Of a stretch of DNA of 64,000 nucleotides, positions 58,235 through 64,000 are shown piece after piece. The translations under genes and the position numbers were made by a program. The stretch spans positions 1,054,001 to 1,118,000 of the forward strand of contig NZ_CP017006.1 in NCBI RefSeq assembly GCF_001719125.1, written 5' to 3'. Each line of letters starts with the position of its first letter. Position 1 is the stretch's first letter. Under the pieces are notes generated by a model. The model was not told the DNA's origin. It was given only the letters and a program-made list of their open reading frames with translations, and did not search any database. This DNA comes from Sulfolobus sp. A20. GTDB taxonomy: Archaea > Thermoproteota > Thermoprotei_A > Sulfolobales > Sulfolobaceae.

Positions 58235-58278
58235 TCGATATCGAAATCGAAAATCTTTTTAATTTAAAGATATATCTT
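58235..58278 (+). promoter_or_regulatory. ABC exporter promoter with two palindromes
   Basis: TCGATATCGA (58235-58244), with a further TCGAAATCGA at 58241-58250, lies upstream of the TATA-like CTTTTTAATTTAAA. The perfect 12-bp palindrome AAGATATATCTT (58267-58278) ends exactly at the ATG. The second site covers the expected transcription start, as a repressor operator would. Confidence 0.5.
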
Positions 58279-59250
58279 ATGTTCATGGATTTTGCGATAC
58301 TTGTTCAAGATTTAACTAAGAATTATGGGGATATTATCGCATTGGATCACATTAATTTTGAAGTGAGGAGGGGAGAAGTATTTGGGCTTTTAGGACCTAA
58401 TGGTGCTGGAAAGACCACTACGATAAAAATTCTTACTGGGCTAACCAAACCTACATCTGGTAAGGCTATCGTAGCTGGGTTCGATGTGGTCAGGGAACCA
58501 GTAGAGGTAAAGAAGAGAATAGGTTGGATAGCAGCAGAAGTCATAGTGGATGATGACTTAACAGCATGGGAGAATTTAGAGTTACAGGCTAAATTAGAGG
58601 GTTTAAAAGATTGGAAAGATAGGGCATCTGAATTATTAAAATACTTTGGTATTTATGAATTTAAGGATAAACAGGTAGGTAAATTCTCAACTGGCATGAG
58701 AAAAAAATTGGAGATATCTTTGGCTTTACTTAATTCTCCGGAAGTCATCTTTATGGATGAGCCAACAATCGGTTTAGATGTCTCAACTAGGAAGGCGTTG
58801 TGGGATATAATAAGGCAAATAAATAAGGACTTTCAAGTTAGTGTTTTACTTACTACTCATTATATGGAAGAGGCTGATTCTCTTTGTGAGAGAATAGCTA
58901 TAATCAATAAGGGAAAAATCATAGCTATAGGGAGTCCTAATGACCTAAAGGAAAAATATGGTTCAGACATCATCGAGATAGAATATGAAGGAACAACTAT
59001 CAACCTTAGTAAAATACAGAAATTTGGAGAGGTGATAGCAAACAACGGTAAGCTTAGGATTAGGACAAAAAATGCTGAAAATGTTTTACCAGAAGTTATT
59101 AGAGAAATATCTGACGTTAAACTAAAATCGATAAGATTATATAAGACTAGTTTAGATACTGTATTCCTATCCTTAACTGGAACTACAATAGATGAAGGAG
59201 AGTTTGATGCTAGAAGATTTTATATGACAATAAGGAGGGCTAGAAGATGA
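58279..59250 (+). CDS. ABC transporter ATP-binding protein (ABC-2/DrrA-type exporter)
   Basis: ATPase of 323 residues: Walker A GPNGAGKTTT (residues about 39-48), Q-loop region AAEVIVDDDL, signature FSTGMRKK (a variant of LSGGQ), Walker B VIFMDEPTIGLD and switch LTTHYMEEAD. A C-terminal extension after residue 225 is typical of DrrA/NatA-type exporters. It is coupled to the permease through an ATGA overlap. The two form a drug- or lipid-type exporter with unknown cargo. Confidence 0.93.
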   Translation: MFMDFAILVQDLTKNYGDIIALDHINFEVRRGEVFGLLGPNGAGKTTTIKILTGLTKPTSGKAIVAGFDVVREPVEVKKRIGWIAAEVIVDDDLTAWENLELQAKLEGLKDWKDRASELLKYFGIYEFKDKQVGKFSTGMRKKLEISLALLNSPEVIFMDEPTIGLDVSTRKALWDIIRQINKDFQVSVLLTTHYMEEADSLCERIAIINKGKIIAIGSPNDLKEKYGSDIIEIEYEGTTINLSKIQKFGEVIANNGKLRIRTKNAENVLPEVIREISDVKLKSIRLYKTSLDTVFLSLTGTTIDEGEFDARRFYMTIRRARR

Positions 59251-60017
59251 TAGATAAGGTTATAGCTCTCTATGAGAGAGAGATGAAAAGGTTCTTTAGA
59301 AGTAGATACATGTGGATAATGATATTGGCTCAGCCAATAATGTGGATAGTATTCTTCGGTAGTAGCTTTTCACAAGTACCTAAAGAGTTTTTACAAACCT
59401 TCTTTCACACTAATGATTACATAGCCTTCATAGTGCCGGGGGAGTTATCAGTATCAATGATGATGGTAGGTTCATTCAGCTCAATGAGTCTAATTCAAGA
59501 TAAAAGGCTGGGGTATTTAAGGAGGATCTTAATAACACCAACAAGGAAGTCGGCTATATTCTATGCTAAAGTGTTAGGAGGTATGACTAGAGGGCTAATA
59601 CAAGTTCCAATAATGATAATAGCGAGTCTAGCATTAGGTGTAGCATATAATATAGATTGGATAGGACTCGTAGAGTGGTTAATAGGCTTAGTATTCCTTG
59701 GTATAGGATTCTCTTCACTTTACGGAATTATTACCGCTAATACCTCAGATTGGCAGGCGCCTGGTGTAGTGTCGAACTTATTGAATCTACCTTTAATGTT
59801 TTCAAGTACTGCATTATTTCCAGAGGCATTCTTTCCCTCTTGGCTAAAAACAATAAGTAATGGCAATCCTTTAACCTATGCAGCAGAATTAGGCAGAGAT
59901 GCGTTACTATTCGGAGATCCGCCTAATCCATTATATTTGTTATACCTAGTAGCGTTTGGAATAATAATGCTGATAATAGGATCTTTAGTTATAGAAAAGT
60001 ACTTAACTGTGGATTAA
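59247..60017 (+). CDS. ABC-2 type permease of the exporter
   Basis: Six membrane helices in 256 residues, of the DrrB/NodJ type: first helix MWIMILAQPIMWIVFFGSSF, then a loop with FQ-like DYIAFIVPGELSVS, the coupling segment KRLGYLRRILITPTRKS and PLMFSSTALFPEAFFPSWLKTIS as a late hydrophobic/polar pair. The family exports drugs, lipids or polysaccharides. It overlaps the ATPase gene by 4 bp. The stop overlaps the convergent kinase stop by 4 bp. Confidence 0.9.
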   Translation: MIDKVIALYEREMKRFFRSRYMWIMILAQPIMWIVFFGSSFSQVPKEFLQTFFHTNDYIAFIVPGELSVSMMMVGSFSSMSLIQDKRLGYLRRILITPTRKSAIFYAKVLGGMTRGLIQVPIMIIASLALGVAYNIDWIGLVEWLIGLVFLGIGFSSLYGIITANTSDWQAPGVVSNLLNLPLMFSSTALFPEAFFPSWLKTISNGNPLTYAAELGRDALLFGDPPNPLYLLYLVAFGIIMLIIGSLVIEKYLTVD

Positions 60018-61957
60018 GCTTTAGAGTAAAAGAATTCTTTTACCTCCTTGCTAGTAGGTCTTTTAGAAGGATCCGGATCAACCATTGTTATTATGAAGTT
60101 AGCTATATCACTATCTATGTATCTTTTTAATATATTTAATCTCCTAGTGTCATATAATTTGTAGTCTAAGAGATTCTCATCCTTATTTAACTCATATTTT
60201 TCCATAGCTTTTATCATCTCTGGACTATTTAAAGAACTTAAAGTGAGCAACTTATATATTGTTGCGCCAAGAGAGTATACATCTACTGTAGGAGATACAC
60301 CACCATGTACTGAAGCTTTAATTAGGTCGAAGGGAGCATAAGCAGGAGTATAACTAAACGGTTTTTGTCCAGCCCTTACTGCAGAGCCTAAATCAGCTAA
60401 TTTTACTAATATGTTATTTCCCCTTATTCTTTCATAAGCAGATTTTAAATCTGAGGGGAGCTTTTCACTGAACAATATATTTTGTGGTTTTACATCACAA
60501 TGAACGTAACCTTCTGAATGTACAATTTCTAACGCTTCAGCCATCTTTGCAGATACTAAGATCACTAGCTTTTTCCAATATATATCCTTTATCAAGTTAG
60601 GATTTCTTATTAAACTATCTATAGACCCACCCTCCATGAGTTCTACCACAAGAAGTGGTGGTCTGGTTACATAATATTCATAATCGCCAGATAATATAGA
60701 TTTAATATCATTTTGATCAGCATAAATGGCAAATAGCCTTACAATGTTAAGTGATTTGCTAGATAATTCAATGAGTTTAGAAGATTCTCCTACTATATCA
60801 ACGATGTTGTTTAGATATTTGGGCAATGGTATTTTTAACGCAAATAATTTTCCTTCTCTCTCCCCCTTTAGGACGTAGCTAGTTCCTCCAATACCCATAA
60901 TTTCTATAACCTTATATCCATGTATTTCTTTATTTAACCATACTTTTTCATCCCAATTATTAATGTCCAAAGGTCTATTATGTTCATTAGAGCACGCCCT
61001 TGAAAAACCTTTCTTACATGCTAATTCTAATAAACTTTCTTTATTAGTTTGGATTGCTAATTCATATAACATTTCTGGAGTGAGTCTATCAATATATTTT
61101 TCGATGATTTGGACGTTAGAGGGACTCCCAATTATGAGGCGGAAAGTGTTTATATCATTTTGAAATACGCAACATTGAATCACTTTTTCAATGCATTTTT
61201 GCGGTATGTATATCATATAATTTTTATAAAGTTCTATTGACTTGTTACAATCGCTTTTATTAATTTCTTTACACAGATTTTGTTTAAATCTTTGAGGATC
61301 TTTAACTAAAATTGAAGGATCTAGCTTAGCTTTCTTACTCCTAATAGGAAAAATCGCTGATAATAGTAATAGTACACCCACTGCTAATCCAACTATATTT
61401 AAGCCTAAGGGGTATGATAATAGTATGCTACTTAGGCTAAAAACTAGTAATGGGATTGAAAGAGGAAAAGTTACGTAAGATATTAGTCTTATTCCTCTAT
61501 CTCTATTAGCTAAGACAATTGATAATGATGTTAATCCAACCCCTAACAGCGATAAAAGAGATGAAGAAAGGAGATAGTTATACACGAAATACGACATCAT
61601 GAATACGTCTAAAATTGTATAGATTGTGCCTCCTATACCTCTCCTTGAAGCTAATTGGGTTTCTATGATTGCTCCCATTAATAGGAATATCTTATTCTGA
61701 ATAGGCAAGAATGAATAAAATGTTAGATAAACTAATATTATAGCAAAGAATATAGCAAAAGGTTTTTCTATGAGTATCTTCTGGGTAAAAGTATATGTTA
61801 GAGCCAAGAGGCTAAAGAATAAGAGACCTAAGTCCGCTATAATTATTAGCTTAGGAGGAAAGGTTAAACCTCGTTGAAGAATTAATATTATAGCATATAT
61901 CAAGCTAGGGAATCCTAAAAATCCCGTTATATACCTTAATACGTTACTTGTTTTCAT
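60014..61957 (-). CDS. membrane-anchored eukaryote-like Ser/Thr protein kinase
   Basis: Residues 5-205 hold about seven membrane helices, then a cytosolic linker with helical repeat-like, Cys-containing segments (225-325) and a kinase domain (about 345-645). Landmarks are IGGTSYVL (356-363), K375 in FALKIP, HCDVKPQN (486-493), ADLGSA (521-526) and VDVYSLG. The domain keeps its catalytic residues, with DLG for DFG, as in the soluble kinase at 32852. The membrane part lies before the kinase, unlike bacterial PknB-type kinases with one helix and a sensor. It is divergent from a glycoprotein-like gene, a candidate sensor partner. Confidence 0.88.
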   Translation of the reverse strand: MKTSNVLRYITGFLGFPSLIYAIILILQRGLTFPPKLIIIADLGLLFFSLLALTYTFTQKILIEKPFAIFFAIILVYLTFYSFLPIQNKIFLLMGAIIETQLASRRGIGGTIYTILDVFMMSYFVYNYLLSSSLLSLLGVGLTSLSIVLANRDRGIRLISYVTFPLSIPLLVFSLSSILLSYPLGLNIVGLAVGVLLLLSAIFPIRSKKAKLDPSILVKDPQRFKQNLCKEINKSDCNKSIELYKNYMIYIPQKCIEKVIQCCVFQNDINTFRLIIGSPSNVQIIEKYIDRLTPEMLYELAIQTNKESLLELACKKGFSRACSNEHNRPLDINNWDEKVWLNKEIHGYKVIEIMGIGGTSYVLKGEREGKLFALKIPLPKYLNNIVDIVGESSKLIELSSKSLNIVRLFAIYADQNDIKSILSGDYEYYVTRPPLLVVELMEGGSIDSLIRNPNLIKDIYWKKLVILVSAKMAEALEIVHSEGYVHCDVKPQNILFSEKLPSDLKSAYERIRGNNILVKLADLGSAVRAGQKPFSYTPAYAPFDLIKASVHGGVSPTVDVYSLGATIYKLLTLSSLNSPEMIKAMEKYELNKDENLLDYKLYDTRRLNILKRYIDSDIANFIITMVDPDPSKRPTSKEVKEFFYSKA

Positions 61958-61980
61958 GAGATAAGTATATTGTGATAAGG

Positions 61981-61990
61981 TTTAAAATTA
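61981..61990. promoter_or_regulatory. TATA element probably shared by the membrane kinase and the surface protein
   Basis: TTTAAAATTA sits in the 55-bp divergent gap. The centre of its TTTAAA is about 27 nt from the kinase ATG (61957) and 29 nt from the other ATG (62013). No other TATA-like sequence at a suitable distance is visible for either gene. Confidence 0.45.
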
Positions 61991-62012
61991 GTTTAGCCTA
62001 TACTAATCAGCA

Positions 62013-63221
62013 ATGAATGCTAAGGAATTTGTTGTTATAGTTTTGTTATTCTTTCTAATTTCGGTTATTAGTGATTTTAATATATCGCATGCTAACTCTA
62101 ATACGTATACGTTTAACATAAATTATGTACAATACTATATTAGAGATTCTAAAATATTCCTCTCTTACTCTCTTGAAAATAGGTCTATAGTTCAAAGTGA
62201 GTTAATATCATCAAATTTCACTACTACGTTTACTGGATTTTTAAATTTATCATACTTTTCGAATAATTGGACTTTGTCAATAAATACAAATTTACCTAAC
62301 ATATTTGCAGTAGTTTTGCAAGGCAAATACGTAATATGGTCTGGATTTGAAACAAATGGTATAAGTTTAATGTTACCGATTCCCTATCTAAATCAGTTAA
62401 GGATTACAATTATCGTAGCTAACGTTCCTGCAGTAATTTCAATAAACGAGACCATTTTACCTGGTGAAAGTGAATCCTTTCCTTTGCAACTTATCAACTT
62501 ACATAATTTTATTATTAAGAATATTAGCGTGAAGGGTTTTTTGAGCTATAATTTACCTCAATTTGATAAACCAACTTATGCCATATTTCCATTTAATTAT
62601 ACATACGTGCCGGTTACAATTTATAACTCCACAAGTTACGTGGTAGAGATAATTAAGGGGATTAATGGAGTTCCGGTAGCTCAATTATCAATGATATATG
62701 ATAATGGAATTACAATTTATACTTATAATAAAAGCGGATATTATGTTTATCCTTATGTTAAGAAGCTAGGATATTTTGTAATAACTAATGAAGGAGTAGA
62801 AACTCCATTTAGCGTTTTAGGCTCATTATATACTCCAAACTATAGCTTGGTTATCTTCAATACAACATACGGTAGTGTTATACAAAATGATACAATAACA
62901 ATATTTCCTATAGATCCTCTGAATTCGAACTTAACTTTAACTTTCATTATTATAAATAATATACCTAGAATAGGTCTAATCAACTACTTTACACACAAAG
63001 GTATATATTTACTTAAAGGAAAATTTGACGTGATTGACACATCAAGCATTTTCATTGACGGCTATACTTTCTTTTACATTAGTAAACCATCAAACTATGT
63101 CCTTTTATCAAGAAATTTGGGATTCAACATAAATTCTTTAGCTCTAATATACTCTTTACTTATATCGTCTATATTGGTAATAGTAGCTCTCCTATTGATG
63201 AGATTAAATAGGAGTAGCTAA
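62013..63221 (+). CDS. secreted, membrane-anchored, sequon-rich surface protein
   Basis: An N-terminal signal-like segment (EFVVIVLLFFLISVISDF, residues 5-22) and a C-terminal helix (about 377-396), followed by the basic MRLNRSS, predict an extracellular protein anchored at its C terminus. The ectodomain is strand-rich with about 13 N-x-S/T sequons (for example NFT, NWT, NYT, NST, NDT), a density that fits heavy N-glycosylation. No named domain is recognised. Its divergent position from the membrane kinase and the shared promoter suggest joint function, perhaps a surface sensor. Confidence 0.7.
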   Translation: MNAKEFVVIVLLFFLISVISDFNISHANSNTYTFNINYVQYYIRDSKIFLSYSLENRSIVQSELISSNFTTTFTGFLNLSYFSNNWTLSINTNLPNIFAVVLQGKYVIWSGFETNGISLMLPIPYLNQLRITIIVANVPAVISINETILPGESESFPLQLINLHNFIIKNISVKGFLSYNLPQFDKPTYAIFPFNYTYVPVTIYNSTSYVVEIIKGINGVPVAQLSMIYDNGITIYTYNKSGYYVYPYVKKLGYFVITNEGVETPFSVLGSLYTPNYSLVIFNTTYGSVIQNDTITIFPIDPLNSNLTLTFIIINNIPRIGLINYFTHKGIYLLKGKFDVIDTSSIFIDGYTFFYISKPSNYVLLSRNLGFNINSLALIYSLLISSILVIVALLLMRLNRSS

Positions 63222-63312
63222 CTCTATACCATAATTACAAAAGTTTAAGCATGCAAGGTAACTATATAAAATATATAGTTGACAATAGTCTATATTTAGT
63301 CTATAGGTTAAG

Positions 63313-63346
63313 TATATAATTCTGTGCAACATACATGAACTCGAGG
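63313..63346 (+). promoter_or_regulatory. promoter and Shine-Dalgarno of the MFS transporter
   Basis: TATATAAT (63313-63320) predicts transcription from about 63342. GAGG at 63343-63346 lies 8 nt before the ATG at 63355, giving a short leader. Confidence 0.4.
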
Positions 63347-63354
63347 AATTAGAA

Positions 63355-64000
63355 ATGGGCAAAAATTACCAAAATCCCTTTGCTTCTTTAGATTCCATAA
63401 AGCTTTCCTTTAACCACATAAAGGTTTGGTACACATCCGGTATGGGGTTTTTTACTGATGCTTACGATCTTTTCATAATTAGTGCAATTTTAGATGTTTT
63501 TAAATACTTAAATAGTCCTAATTTTCCATTAAATGACTTTACAACTGGTTTGTTGGCTTCCTCGGCTTTAATTACTGCGATCATAGGTCAATTGGTATTT
63601 GGTTTTTTGGGCGATATTTTAGGGAGGAAGGCGATATACGGAGTAGAAGCGACATTAATGGCTATAGGTGCTTTGTTATCGGCATTAGCTCCTAATATAT
63701 ATTGGCTAATTGCATTTCGGTCTATAATGGGATTAGGAATAGGAGGAGATTATCCAATTTCTGCAACAATAATGAGTGAGTACGCTAACGTTAAAGACAG
63801 AGGAAAATTAGTTGCCTTGGTTTTCGCTAATCAAGGATTGGGTTCGTTAGCAGCTGTGGCAGTTGGAATAGGAGCCACGTTGGCTTTTCCGTTAGATCTG
63901 TCTTGGAGAATTATGGCTGGTATAGGTGCAATTCCAGCTTTGACAGTAATATATCTGAGGAGGAAAACACCTGAAACTCCTAGATATTCTTTACTGGCTA
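63355..64000 (+). CDS. MFS transporter (phosphate/sugar symporter-like), N-terminal part, cut by window edge
   Basis: 215 residues are readable. After a basic lead comes helix 1 with MGFFTDAYDLFIISAIL, whose G-x-F-x-D-A-Y-D pattern is typical of the Pho84-type phosphate:H+ and related symporters. Then come the MFS loop GFLGDILGRKAIYG (the G-x3-D-x2-G-R-x2 signature) and RSIMGLGIGGDYPISATIMSEY in helix 4. The first six helices are present, and the reading frame is open to the window edge. In an acidophile a proton-driven symporter is expected. Confidence 0.87.
   Translation, partial: MGKNYQNPFASLDSIKLSFNHIKVWYTSGMGFFTDAYDLFIISAILDVFKYLNSPNFPLNDFTTGLLASSALITAIIGQLVFGFLGDILGRKAIYGVEATLMAIGALLSALAPNIYWLIAFRSIMGLGIGGDYPISATIMSEYANVKDRGKLVALVFANQGLGSLAAVAVGIGATLAFPLDLSWRIMAGIGAIPALTVIYLRRKTPETPRYSLLA

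Overview
The window is chromosomal DNA of a thermoacidophilic crenarchaeon of the order Sulfolobales, most likely a Saccharolobus/Sulfolobus species near S. solfataricus. Support: a complete branched Entner-Doudoroff cluster (gad-kdgA-kdgK-gapN) with an MDR-type glucose dehydrogenase 5 kb away, two eukaryote-like protein kinases, strongly AT-rich coding DNA, many GTG/TTG starts, and TATA boxes about 26 nt upstream of start codons (leaderless mRNAs). A few internal genes instead carry a GGTGA Shine-Dalgarno. From memory, KdgA and KdgK resemble the S. solfataricus proteins closely but are not identical to them. I see no tRNA, rRNA, CRISPR array or intact insertion sequence. Gene density is high and most gene order looks like ordinary core chromosome. 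|| Layout. 0-1.6 kb: VIT1/CCC1-type metal transporter (cut by the window edge), an AAA-associated-domain protein, a small membrane protein and a PaREP1/HEPN-like protein; about 470 bp of degraded DNA follows. 2-8.3 kb: ornithine cyclodeaminase plus aminotransferase, a coiled-coil HTH protein, and a tight operon of M48 peptidase, molybdenum hydroxylase large subunit, PUA protein and DPM-type glycosyltransferase. 8.4-13.6 kb: MDR alcohol dehydrogenase, the cobalamin genes cbiB, cobS and cobQ, and GMP synthase subunit B. 13.6-21.9 kb: HtpX, CBS protein, a surface-glycan-like operon (flippase, archaeal class I FBP aldolase, GT39), amino acid permease, sugar nucleotidyltransferase and BadF-type hexokinase. 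21.9-31.5 kb: gamma-glutamyltransferase, MazG, TmcA RNA acetyltransferase, CtaA-like heme A synthase, class III aminotransferase, and a ThDP enzyme with an aldo/keto reductase. || 31.6-35.1 kb: an undescribed PD-(D/E)XK-like protein behind a perfect palindrome, then a soluble TPR/Hanks-type kinase and a small Cys/His-rich protein. 35-48 kb: central sugar metabolism (Nudix, glucose dehydrogenase, acetyl-CoA synthetase, ClC channel, sulfite-oxidase-fold protein, PsiE-like protein, gad-kdgA-kdgK, gapN). 48-58 kb: cation exchanger, molybdopterin oxidoreductase, three amino acid permeases, a 2-hydroxyacid dehydrogenase, DUF2299. 58-64 kb: UspA, an ABC exporter with a palindromic operator, a membrane-anchored Hanks-type kinase divergent from a sequon-rich surface protein, and the start of an MFS transporter. 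|| How the genes work together: glucose dehydrogenase makes gluconate, GAD dehydrates it to KDG, KdgA cleaves KDG (or KDPG made by KdgK), and GapN oxidises glyceraldehyde-3-phosphate without making ATP. Acetyl-CoA synthetase next to the cluster activates acetate. The most unusual observations are two successive blocks of opposite synonymous-codon bias inside gad, the palindrome-controlled nuclease-like gene beside a kinase, the membrane kinase/glycoprotein divergent pair, and several divergent gene pairs that seem to share one palindromic TATA box.
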